NCBI GenBank assembly: GCA_021234155.1
Contig: JAJEKV010000798.1
Span: 24,806 to 88,805, forward strand
DNA: 64,000 bases
Direction of reading: 5' to 3'
Source: Isoetes taiwanensis
Taxonomy: Eukaryota > Streptophyta > Lycopodiopsida > Isoetales > Isoetaceae
Below the pieces are notes generated by a model. It made no database searches. It was not told where the DNA came from and saw nothing but the letters and a program-made list of their open reading frames with translations. Below, in pieces: positions 47,259 through 57,818 of the stretch; position 1 is the stretch's first letter, and each line of letters begins with the position of its first letter. Made by a program: the position numbers and the translations under genes.

Positions 47259-49169
47259 CTAGTAATGGTACCCGACCTTCTTTGGGCATAAATCCTTATT
47301 TTAATTTCTTTCTTTTTTATTCTTTTTTTTCTAACCCCCTTCTCCCTCCCTTTTGCCTTCCCTTTCCCCTTTTTTTTTTTTCTTTCTCTTTTTCTTATCA
47401 GCTTTTTTCCTTTTCTTTTTTATCTTTCCCGCTCTTCCCATTTTCCACTACTCTCTTTCCCTTTCCTTTCCCCCTTCCTCTTCCTTTTCCTTTTCCTTTT
47501 CTCTTTCCCAGTTTCTCATGCATTTTTCGTTCTCTTTTGCTTACCTTTTCATGTGCCCTTTTCTTCTTTTCCCCACCGTCTTCCTCTTGATCCGTGCCCT
47601 TTTCCCCATCTCTTTTCCCATTTCTCTCTCCTCTTTTCCTCATGCTCTTTTGTTTTCCCTTCTCCTTTTTAAGCTTCCCTTTTCCTTTCAACTTTCCATT
47701 TCCTTTTCATACATTTCCCCACCCTTTTTGCAGCTGCGATGTTTCCCTTTTTCCCTTTCCTTTCTCTTTCCCCTTCCTTTACATTTCCCCTTTCGGTTTC
47801 CCTTTTTTTTTCATATGCCTCTTTCCATTCCCTTTTCTCAATCTTTTTATGTACCCTTTTTCCTTCTTTCCCCATCCTCTTCCCTTGCACCCCCCTTTCC
47901 ACTTTTCTCCTTTCTTGTTTGTTTTTTCTTTTCCCTTTCCCATACTCTTTTTTCCCTTTCTTTTTTTCTATTTCCTCACCCTTTCCCTCTTCCCTTTTTT
48001 CTCGTGCCCTTTTCTCCTTCCTCTTTTCCTCTTTTCCTATTCCTTGCTCCCTACCCTTTGTCTATTCTACTTTCCCCCCTCATTTTTCCATTCTTTCCCT
48101 CTTCCTTTTTCTCGATGCTCTTTTTGCTTTCCTTTTTCTCTTTCTTCACCCTTCCTCTTTTCCCTTTTTTTCCACGCCTTTCCTTTTTCTCTTTCTCTCG
48201 TTCCCTTTTCCCAAGATCTCTTTTTCCCTTTTCCCCCTCTCTTTTCCTTTTTACTTTTCTTTTTCCCATAGACTTTGCAACCTTTTCTTATTTTCCCTTA
48301 CCTTTTTCTCCTTTTCTCACCTTTACTTCTTACCCTTCTCGCGGTGCTCTTTTTCCGTTCCCTTTCCCCCTCGCCTATTCTATTCCTTTTTCTATTTTCT
48401 TTTATCTTTCCATTCCTCTTACCTTTCTTTTATTCCTTTTCCCTTTTCCTTTCCCTTTTCCCTTTTCCCTTTTCCTTTTCCCTTTCATCGTTGTTCCTTT
48501 TCCCTTCCCCTCTTCCTTTTCCCTTTTCCCTTTTCCCTTTCATCGTTTTTCCTTTTCCCTTCCCCTTTTCCTTTTTCATTTTCCCTTTTCCCTTTTCCCT
48601 TTCATCGTTTTCCTTTTCCCTTCCCCTTTTCCTTTTCCCTTTTCCTTTTCCCTTTCATCATTTTTCCTTTTCCTTTTCCCTTTCCCTTTTTCGTTTCCCT
48701 TTTCCGTTTTCCCTTTCATCGTTTTCCCTTTTCCCGTCCCCTTTTCCTTTTCCCTTTTCCCTTTTCCTTTTTCCGTTTTCCCTTTTCCCTTTCATCTTTT
48801 TTCCTTTTCCCTTCCCCTTTTCCTTTTACCTTTTCCCTTTCATCGTTTCCTTTTCCCTTTTTTTTCCCTTTCATCGTTTTTCCTTTTCCCTTCCCCTTTT
48901 CCGTTTCCCTTTTCCCTTTTCCCTTTCATCGTTTTCCTTTTCCCTTCCCTTCCCCTTTCCTTTCCCTTTCCTTTCCTTTCCCTTTTCCCTTTCCTTTCCC
49001 TTTCCTTTCCCTTTTCCCTTTCCCTTTTCCTTTTCCCTTTCATATTGAAGCCATAGTCAAGATGAAATTTTAGTTGAAGACACGCACACATCATCTCCAC
49101 CATTGGTCAATCAAATCCTCGACCGTCCGATTTAGGGTGCGGTCCATTACACAACATTATAATATAAGA
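47259..49169 (-). mobile_element. Polypurine Helitron, minus strand, second of a head-to-tail pair
   Basis: Its CTAG end (47259-47262) abuts the TC end of the first element with no base between. 5' TC at 49169-49168, followed on plus by T (49170). The sequence is highly similar to the first element along its length, including the ordered TTTCATCG units and the identical 5' 120 bases, with some internal deletions. Confidence 0.88.
47310..49050 (-). repeat. Polypyrimidine tract (plus), 1.7 kb
   Basis: Same architecture as the tract at 45300-47130; about nine TTTCATCGTTTTCC-type units from 48480 to 48950. Confidence 0.92.
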
Positions 49170-49599
49170 TGTGTTTGGAGAAGATGGTGAGGACACCTAC
49201 ACCTAGTACTCTTTTGGAAAAGTAGTAGTGCTCTCCTTTTAGTATCTTGATGCATTTGGGGTGAGGTCAAGTTAGCAGCGTGGAAGGAAGCTCCTTTGAA
49301 CTTGTCTTTTATCTTGTATCTTGAGGGAGGGCGTCGGGGCGGTGGTGTTGTCCTTATATTTCACGTGATCTTTTGCTTTGTATGGCCTTCTGATTTATGT
49401 TATTTATTGTTTCCGCATTTGGGTTATCCGCAAAGATGGATGAAATTCATATCGATGGAAGAGGAGGCGTCTGCGATAAAATACTTTCTATCTGGCCTAT
49501 TGTGGAGCCACTTTTGTAATAAGGTCATTATACCAATTATTATTAATAAATAAAAAAATCTTGCCTTCAAAAAAAAAAAATAATAGGCCATTTCCCATC

Positions 49600-50990
49600 C
49601 ATTTTAAATCGGAATAGCAATGGGGTCGGTATGCACTGTTAGACGTTGGCCTTTATCGGGGATATATCCCTTGACAAAGTCTTTCCAATGCGGAACTTCA
49701 TCCACAAAATATGGAGCAGGAGACTTTGCATTGCACTTGCTAAACAAGTAAAGCAACTTTCGAGGCAAAAAGTTAAGCATCATCAGATGAACTCATTAAC
49801 GTCGAAAAGTTCCCAAACAATGCATCGATATCGTCATGAGTATGCCCAACCATCATGAAGCCAACCCTGAATCTCATCAATACCTTAAGCCATGTCAAAT
49901 AAAGAGGTAGGAGAACACATATCTATTTTTATTTTGACGATGCATTATCCAACTATAAGTAGAGATTTCGAGGAAGAGGATTGAAGCCTTCTAAGTTGGC
50001 GTGGAGAAGATGAAGGCATCTTCTCTTGTGTTCTGCGCTTAGCTTATGCCGCAGATGGGGAGTATCTTTTAGGGCTTGCATCAATTTGCAATCTGTAGTT
50101 ACCTTCCACACGGATCACCGCGACTTGTCTTCTTAGGCAACTCAAGATAGTGTAGGATCCTAGAAAGTGATCCAACATGAAAGTTTGAGTCATCCTTCCA
50201 AAGATCAAGAGAGAAATGACCATAAGCCCGTCCACCATGACCATGTGTCAATGCTCCCCTGTCAAGCTGCTCTTCAAGCGAACTCCTCTCCAAGCGGACT
50301 TTGCGAAATGGTGACTTCTTGGTGTGAGTGTTTTGACCTGATCCATCTTATCATGTATTATGCAAAGATGACTTTTTCGGCGAAACGATGTGATAATGCA
50401 CGGCAATGCCAATATTGACTCCTATAGGAACGTTGTTCCAACATATGTGCCCGTAGTTGAATTGAAAGGTTTGCGCCTCTCCTTGTATCTTTTGTTTTTT
50501 CAATTTTACGCTTGATGACTACATATATATTTACACTTGGAGAATCTTTGTTTTTTGCTATGCTAACGTCACGGAAACTCTTTCTTCCAAATATTGTAAA
50601 AGAGGGCAAGGTTACACTCTTTCTGTCAATTCTTCCACCACGCACCCACTTCCTTATGTATGCTCTTCTTATTAAGAATGGAAGGAAGTTTGCGAACATT
50701 CTCCCTTATATCATCCTTTCCTTTTTGCTTCTATGTGGAATGCTCTCCGCATTCTCACTAATGAAGGTATTGCAAGCACACTTACGTAGCTAGTGTCGCT
50801 GGATCTAGGCTTCTTAGAGCTGTATTACCATGCTCATGGGTTTTCCACCTAACTCAACCTCTTCCTCCAACTATAAAGCGTGATAGAAAGCAACTCCCAA
50901 AAGCCCGGCGCCATGCGAATTGACAACACTCCACTCCGGAGACCACTACTTTCGGGCCCGACTGCCAGTATATAAAAACAAGCGTAATCT
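49600..50990. other. Unassigned, short frames on both strands
   Basis: Short frames (for example 49646-49858 plus, 50358-50699 minus) without a recognisable domain. Possibly decayed transposon sequence continuing into the next feature. Confidence 0.3.
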
Positions 50991-52060
50991 CGCTTCGCTT
51001 GATTGAGAATAAAATTCTTTTCTTAAGGCACATACTTGCTCTCGGCTCGTTTTTGACACATCTGTCCTTGCAAAGATGTTGATTTTAGAGCACTCTTGAT
51101 TGACTTGGAAGCACATCCTCTCCTCCTTGCTATCCCCCCCTTTGGTTCCCTCTTGACCCTCTTCACATATATATATTTCCTTTTCCTCTTGAATTGCTTC
51201 TCAACATCGACTTCCAAGCACTCAACTTCTAAGTCATCTGTTAGAGCATTTCGAGCTTGTAAATGTTGTGAAGCGTCCTACCATCATGAAGCAAAACATC
51301 ATGGGTCTCGAGGTTACTAGGACATTAGCTATAGGCCTCTCAGCACAAGCATGACATGACCGATATTTTGGTTTCCCCGTTGGATCTATTATGTTACCCA
51401 GAAAGCCCGATCTTTGATACACCCAAGAACTCATCGTCTATAGCATCCACGAGGATCACTAAAGACTATATTAGCCTCGAATATTTAGATCCAATGCGGG
51501 AGTGAAGAATGTAGCATGGCAAACCTAGTAGATCTGTTCCGGAGTAGTAGACTATATCTCATCTTCGGGCTTAAACAACACGAGACCAAGGCGGGCAGCT
51601 AGATTCTCATGACCTCCAATCTCCTCTACTATCTCGTCTTCCTCATTTGTTCTTTGTGTTGCTTGGTTCACCCACGGTGAGCGGTGAAACCGATGTCCGT
51701 GAACTCTTGGCCGGATGGTGGACTACTAGATGAATCCTCTTCTGAAGAGGGCAAATTGAGGGATCTCGAACACGTATCTTCACTTGAGGGGCACTCATTT
51801 TGTTTTACATCCCTCTTAGGCCCTTTGAATGAATGTGCCCTCTTTGCTTCACCAATGTTATACGCCCCCCTCTGAGGGACTGGAAGTCTTCGGTCGATGG
51901 GATCACGGGACTCAAGTGACCTCAATTGCTACATTTGAAGGATCTATTTCCTTCCCATGAAGAGTGGTTCTATTCAAAATATGTCCCCGGGCAACAATTG
52001 TCCTTCCGACGAATAGGTTGTACAGGGGAAAATTGAACCTGTTTCAACCAAGCAAGGCGA
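50990..52060 (-). pseudogene. Decayed transposon-like coding region, minus strand
   Basis: Reading leftwards from 52060: LYNLFVGRTIVARGHILN, TTLHGKEIDPSNVAIEVT, stops, then a Ser/Glu-rich stretch with SSEEDSSSSPPSGQEF (51668-51925), and further left a Lys/Arg-rich frame with LEVECLEVDVEKQFKRKRKY ending at 51023. The first block has the feel of domains found in plant transposon-associated proteins, but I cannot name the family. Several frame changes. Confidence 0.4.
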
Positions 52061-52109
52061 CACTTCTTAGAACATATTAATTAGACGAAAAATAAGCAAT
52101 AAATAAGCA

Positions 52110-52400
52110 AAAATGGCGCCATTTAGTACAAAAGACAGAATTTTGGTCTAAATTTGGAGCTAAATGGCGCCATGGCGCCATTTAGCTCCAAATTTAGACC
52201 ATTTCAACCTGCACCATTTTCAACCGAATGGCGCCATGGCGCCATTTAGCTCGAAATTTAAACCATTTCAACCTGCACCATTTTCAACCGAATGGGCTAT
52301 AAGCCATTTAGACCAATACACCATTTTAAGGGTATTTGGAATAGAATGGCGCCCTGGCGCCATTTGACCCAAGTGGGTGCCATGAGGCGATTTAGCTTAG
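52110..52400. repeat. Palindrome-rich segment with AAATGGCGCCATTT motifs
   Basis: Contains a perfect 56 base palindrome at 52145-52200 (arms from GGTCTAAATTTGGAG to AAATGGCGCC, centre AT), followed by a duplicated 60-65 base unit with ATTTCAACCTGCACCATTTT and double GGCGCC sites. GGCGCC occurs at least seven times within 250 bases. Confidence 0.9.
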
Positions 52401-53635
52401 CTTCATCACAAAATCTACACGAGGTGCCTATGTTATGCATTCTTGCTCCCATTGTTGTATGTGTCAATAAGAGCAGGCATGCATAACATGGGCACCCTAT
52501 GCCAACTTTGCAAGTGAAACCAAGGTTCTGTGTCCTAGCAGTACGAAATTCAGCATTTGAATACGCTATACACCTACCAGAACATAATTCCTATAGAAAT
52601 AGTGGACTTACTTGATATTAGATAGATCCATGGTGGTATGTACCGGAAAGAGATGGAACAGGAAAGAAGCTAATCGGCCCGGATGAATTCGCGAGAACCG
52701 GCCAGAAGAAAGCGCCGAAGAATCACGGGATTTCTCGTGAGCGCCAAGAAGGAAAGCCGACAAAGACGCGATCGCCTTGCAAAGTTTTACGCCTAGGCGC
52801 CGAGAAAAGAAGCGCTTTATGCGGCGCCGGTAAACAATGAAAGGATTCAAAGCGCTGAACTGCGGTAACCTAAAACGTCTGGCGTCGTGGCATGGTCCTT
52901 TAAGAGGGAGAACGGCAACAAAGAGGGAGCTTTAAATGCAAAGTACAATTTTAAAAGCGGACCATTCGAATTTTGACAAGTGGCGACCAAATTTCAATTC
53001 TGGGGAATTTTAAATTTTGATGGCAAATTTTCAAATTACGAAGCGGGGATTTTTTGAATTTTATATTCAAATTTAGGCGGCCGGTGGTGGATGGGAAATA
53101 TTAATTTCAAAATTCAAATTTAGGCGAGCATGGGTGCACTGGACCGCCCGAACATGGGTGGGCATGGGCACCTGGACCGCCATGGGCGATGGGCGGGCAT
53201 AAACTAAGCGGGCATGGCGCCCGAGACGACCATGGGCCACGGTTGGCGCTGGATAGATACGTGTGAGGCGGCCGGTGGCCAAAGTTAGTTATGCCCCATT
53301 GTTTTCGGAGGACCTCATTTGTGCTTTGGTTTTCACGATTCCGCTCTCGGTGCCTCGACCTTAGCGCCCGGCGCCAGCGCCTACTTCGCCCGGCACCTGG
53401 CGCCCGAGCGCCTCCGGCCTTGTTTGACCTCTAGTTTGGTGTTTTACGGCGCCATTTCCCCGGTTAAATTAAGCCTCCGCCATCAAGCTACACACCAATT
53501 TCGGACCCAAATCCAAAATTTCGAAATGGAATTGACAATTCTACGGAGCTCCTCGAATGTGGAGATTGCCAAGACTAAGCGTGACCAAAAGCCTACCGTG
53601 TATGTCATCTACTTGTAGTGCTTCCTTTGGCGAAA
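52401..53635. other. Non-genic, GC-rich in its right half
   Basis: No confident gene. From 52790 to 53460 many GGCGCC and GGGCATGG words; a 99-codon frame at 53319-53618 is open but unrecognised and could be an upstream exon of the 54404 gene. Confidence 0.35.
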
Positions 53636-54200
53636 AAAGCGCCAGCGCCATTTTAGAATGTTGTAGCTGAATTTAGGGGCTCGTTGTTGGCAAATGGCGC
53701 GATGGCGCCATTTCTTCGTCTATTAGCTCACATTAGGGGGCTTGTTGTTGGCAAATAAGCCATTTGTAGGTCCATTAGCTCACTCTAGGGGCTCGTTGTT
53801 ATAAATGGCGCCATCATCGCCATTTTGATGTCCATTAGCTTACATTAGGGTCTGTAGTTGACAAATGGCCATTTGTTTGTCTATTAGCTCACATTAGGTC
53901 CTGTAGTTGACAAATGGCCATTTGCTGTCTATTAGCTCACATTAGGGGCTCGTTGTTGGCAAATGGCGCCATGGCGCCATTTGATGTCCATTAGCTCACA
54001 TTAGGGGCTCGTTGTTGGCAAATGGCGCCATCGCGCCATTTGATGTCCATTAGCCCACATTAGGGGCTCGTTGTTGGCAAATGGCGCCATCGCGCCATTT
54101 GATATCCATTAGCTTACATTAGGGTCCTGTAGTTGACAAATGGCGCCGCCATTTGACCATTAACTTACATTAGGGCTTGTTGTTGGCAAATGGCGCATGC
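53636..54200 (+). repeat. 60 base minisatellite carrying GGCGCC palindromes
   Basis: About nine copies of a unit with ATTAGCTCACATTAGGGGCT, CGTTGTTGGCAAATGGCGCC and ATGGCGCCATTTGATGTCC. Several copies have lost one or both GGCGCC sites (…AAATGGCCATTTG…). It ends about 200 bases before the proposed start of the ParB/methyltransferase-like gene. Confidence 0.9.
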
Positions 54201-54403
54201 GAACTGCTTCCATGTGCTTATGCACTGAACTCAGATGCAAATGGCGCCATGTAAGCCATTTTTGTCGTCCCGGTACGTCTATTTGTTTTGGTCGAGTTAT
54301 TGATGCCTACATTATTCGATGCCTCTTTGTTGCGACTATTTTACGTCCGAAACACAATTTCAATCCGACCGGACTATCATCGCTGGCCGGATAGGGGCGG
54401 TGC

Positions 54404-57400
54404 ATGGAAATAATCGCGGGTGAGCCCCTCCACCGCACTCTGGAGCTCGAAAGGAGACCGGAAGAGAGGGCCGGGTGCGATAAAGGAGATGACCCTACAG
54501 AATCACCGGAATTTACCGGTACCGGTATCTTGGTTAACATGAAGTCTGAGTTAGCAAGAGCTGGTCGCGAAGATTGATCCGGGTGATCTCGTGGAAGACA
54601 CTATGCACAGTAGAATAATAGTCTACTATGTGGACCTGGAAGTTTTATGATCCCACAATAATAATCCGCTAGTATCGCAAATGTAGCTGGTTCGGGCGAG
54701 AAAGCAAGGTCAAGTAATTGCCATCATACAACAAATGCCTTTGAAGAAGCCGACATCAAAGGTCCACAAGAAATCTTGAGGGGTTTTATGATTCTTCGCA
54801 ATCGCTTGAGCGAGTCGAAAAACTTCGGCTTCATTCGTTTATTTGTCAAGGCATTAGCCCAGCAGAAACTACCCGCCATTGTGGACACGGCTTGGCTGAA
54901 AACCAGTTAGCAAGAAGAAGACAAGACAAACTACTAAGGGGCAAAAAGAAACGCAGCGAAAAAAGACTCCTCATCTTCATCGAGGATGTTGTCCAGAAAC
55001 CGAGCAAGGAAAGGATGGACAAGGGGAAAGTCAAGAGAAAGGATCACAAAGATCCTGATAAGGAAAAGAAGGAAAAGAAAGAAAAGAGAAAGGAAAAGAA
55101 GGGAAAGAAAGAAAAGGAAAAGAAAGAAAAGGGAAGGGACGGGAAAGGGCAGAAGGAAGGAAAGGAGGAGAAAAGGACTCCGAGAGGAAAGGGAACCAGA
55201 GGAAATGGAAGGAAAAAAGAAGAAGAAGCACAGGCTAGAGACCTCCGAGAAGGAGAGGACACCTAAAAAACAAAGGAGACAGACTCGGACTCCCAGTCCT
55301 GTTGGAAGTCCAAGACGGAATGAGAGAATCGACGAGCAGGCCAGAAGTGGTGGTGTTCCTCCAAGCCCATCACATATTCAAGATTCTGCGGGCACACCGG
55401 CCAAAAGGGTCACCATTCAGAAGCCAGAGCCAAAGAAGCTCACATTAAGAATAGCTCAGCACTTGCTCGAGGTTCCTGCAAATCTTAAGGTGGAAAGATC
55501 AGAAGAGGAGAAGACATCAGAGAACACGTTACAGAAGATCACTGATCACCGCCATCTTTTTCCTCTGGGCGTCACATTTATAAAACGAATAAACGTGTTC
55601 AGCCTATATCAAGGGCCTGCAAATCTGACATCTAGGCCAAGAAATATGGAGCACGTCAAGACCTTAGTGGAATCCTTTCAAAGAGACCCACATCCGGTGT
55701 TCACTCCTGCGGACGTGATTCCATTCAATCCCCTCACAAAGAGACTACACCCTTGGAAAACTGAGGATGACCTCATGGGAATGCACTATTACATAGTGAA
55801 TGGCAATCATTCTGTTATGGCCACTCAGCTTGTATGTAAAAGACTCGGCACAACGAAGTCCCAAGAACAAATGGCAAAGATTTATGAGTATCGGAATTGC
55901 CGAAGTCTTATGCGCACGGTGGGACGAGCAAGAGTGCCTGCCCGGCTCGGTTGTGAAGTCAATGATATCATTTGTCAAGACTATCTTTAAGGAGCCTTTC
56001 ATTGATAAAATAACCCCCTGCGGCAACAATATGCTCTTTCGGGAAGCTTTGATCCATCGGGACGCGGGCAATCTCGCTCAGAACCATACAAGGTACATGG
56101 TGTTTTATGGTGTTTTAATTTTCTGCAAGATTAGCAAATGGCGCCGTGGCGCCATTTTATAATCATTTGCATTCAATACTAACTTCTTGTTGTTTCCAGC
56201 GTTATCTGGCTTTGGCTGAAGTTACCATGCGTGGTAAGCACGAAAAGATTTTAGCCGATTGGGTTTTCATGCGAGGATATTTTTCAGCTATTCATGTCCC
56301 TATGGAAATTGTGGAAATCTTGCAAGCTAACGAGATAATAAAGGGATGACTATTACATGAAGCGGGCAAAAGAGTGTGACTACTTGATCAGGACCTACGA
56401 GGTGCATGAGGGGTCTCGACTATGAAGGCTGCCGGATTTTGTTCCGGGGAGGTCTTTGGATGGAAAGACCTACGTGAAGGTCACCGCGATTATCTGGTAA
56501 GCACTTCTTCAAGACAAGGGCAAAGACACTACGATCTATATATCGTTCTTGAAGAAGAAGATTTTTGAATATGTGAAGGATAATTTTCCGAGGAAGTTTA
56601 AATCCTTCACTGATCTCAGTATTGCCGTGGCGGGCTTCGAGGACAGCGACCTGATTTCCATGGCCACCTTGCATAGTAAGTGGGTTGAAGTTGGAGTGAC
56701 CAGGGAAGGAGTTTTTGATAGCGATGCCACCTTCCTTGGCAAGATTTATACATAATCTTTGTCTTGCAGAGAGGATACCGAAGACTTCCGTTCGCGAAGT
56801 TGAACTAAGCGGCGGCGGGGGGCAAGTTGTTTGCACTCGCATTACCGGCATCCTTGATAGCCCTGGACACTAGAGGCATAACTTCAATGTGGGACAAAAC
56901 CACACTATCTAATTTCTTTGATACAGCTGTGAAGAACACCACAGCTGATTCTTTCTGGATAGTGGTCTTTGCAAGGCCAGAGCATAACTTTTTGATTTCA
57001 TCTCTGTTGGATAATCTGGATTCCAGATCCAGAGTTTTTATTGGCATGTATGAGGACGAATACAAGAATCCCCCTGCCCCAGGAGTTCAGGAGGTCCATG
57101 CATTAGTGTACGCCACAAAAATTCAGGTCACTGCAGGTCATCCTGTCGATGAAATTGACCTTAGATTCCCCTTCAATGACCATCCTCAAGAACTGCCACC
57201 AGTTCCTGTGCCTAACGAAGAAGACGAAGAGGGGGAGACCGAGGCTATGGCAGGGAAGCTTTGCAATGGCCGGTCCGAGTGGTACCGGGCAAGGCTTGCC
57301 GGGACATAATCATGAGAAACCAGCCTGGGGGGGCTGCGACATGCTCCTATCTCGTCGCGTAAAATGGTACCGCCAGAACAGGGTGTTTGATTACTTCTCC

Positions 57401-57818
57401 TGTGGTTCTTTTGGCCGGGCTTCATTGATTAATAAGAGATTTTGCATTGTGTTCGAAAGTGACCCGGTTAAGCAGGAGTGCCTAAGGGGGATTCTTGATA
57501 GGCTTGACCGCCTCGAATCTGTGGATACACTTCTCCTCGCGGATGAGAGACAAGGTGTCTTTGTTGTTGAAGAAGTCTGTAGATCCACCAAATCGAGAGA
57601 TGCACAAGCTCCACCCGATGTGGACTATGATGTGATTAGGGACACACAATTCAATCTGGACATTCTTGATGATCCTAATTTCACTGCCCCAGCGTTCGAG
57701 AGCTTTCCAGGGAGATCCTATGGCTGCTTCTTCTAGACATGGCCCTGGCGATGCGGAAGCTGATCCTAATGTGGAACCTGATCCTGATGCGGAACCTGAT
57801 CCTGATGTGGAACCCTGA
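54404..57818 (+). pseudogene. ParB-like / amino-methyltransferase-like fusion gene (broken or intron-rich)
   Basis: Proposed start MEIIAGEPLHRTLELERRPE at 54404, then blocks in shifting frames: FMILRNRLSESKNFGF (54790), a Lys/Glu/Arg-rich stretch (55020-55250), a ParB-like segment (55540-55830: MEHVKTLVESFQRD ... YYIVNGNHSVMA), a helical part (56200-56420), and a C-terminal half (56827-57740). There, SLIALDTRGITSMWDKTTL sits where DNA amino-methyltransferases carry the catalytic D/S-PPY, and EKPAWGG...VFDYFSCGSFGRASL...FESDP (57315-57475) matches their motif order KP...VLDPFSGSG...GIE-DP. The Asp-Pro-rich tail ends at 57818. A GT-AG intron (56093-56199) is visible. ParB-methyltransferase fusions are known from phages and bacteria; here it is in a plant setting and the catalytic motif appears lost. 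Not a contaminant, given the intron and plant flanks. At least four frame changes. Confidence 0.55.
56093..56199 (+). other. Intron of the ParB/methyltransferase-like gene, with a GGCGCC palindrome
   Basis: Donor AAG|GTACATGG and acceptor TTGTTTCCAG|C bound 107 bases, a typical plant intron size. It contains AAATGGCGCCGTGGCGCCAT (56136-56155), the same double site as in the upstream island. Confidence 0.6.

Larger units (their letters stand above)
44330..49580 (+). mobile_element. LINE-derived retroposon, plus strand, split by two Helitrons
   Basis: Family blocks run GGCTGCACTCACTG repeats (44370-44455), CTATCCCGGCTAGGAGGTGG (about 45050), GATGTGGACCACC (about 45220), then a gap filled by Helitrons (45258-49169), then GAGAAGATGGTGAG (about 49180) and the 3' end AATCTTGCCTTC plus A12 (to 49580). 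Without the Helitrons it is about 1.3 kb, like the copy at 26602-27860. No reverse transcriptase; frames inside are not conserved. Confidence 0.75.

Noticed and set aside
52110-54260. E2F binding sites as explanation of TGGCGCC motifs
   Set aside because: Resembles the TTTSSCGC core only partly (AAATGGCGCC rather than TTTGGCGC), and the tandem palindromic organisation is not typical; cannot be supported from sequence alone.
54404-57818. Bacterial or phage contamination as source of the ParB/methyltransferase-like sequence
   Set aside because: GT-AG intron, plant-type flanks, shared palindromes in intron and intergenic DNA, and adjacency to plant tRNA-Lys genes argue for nuclear location.
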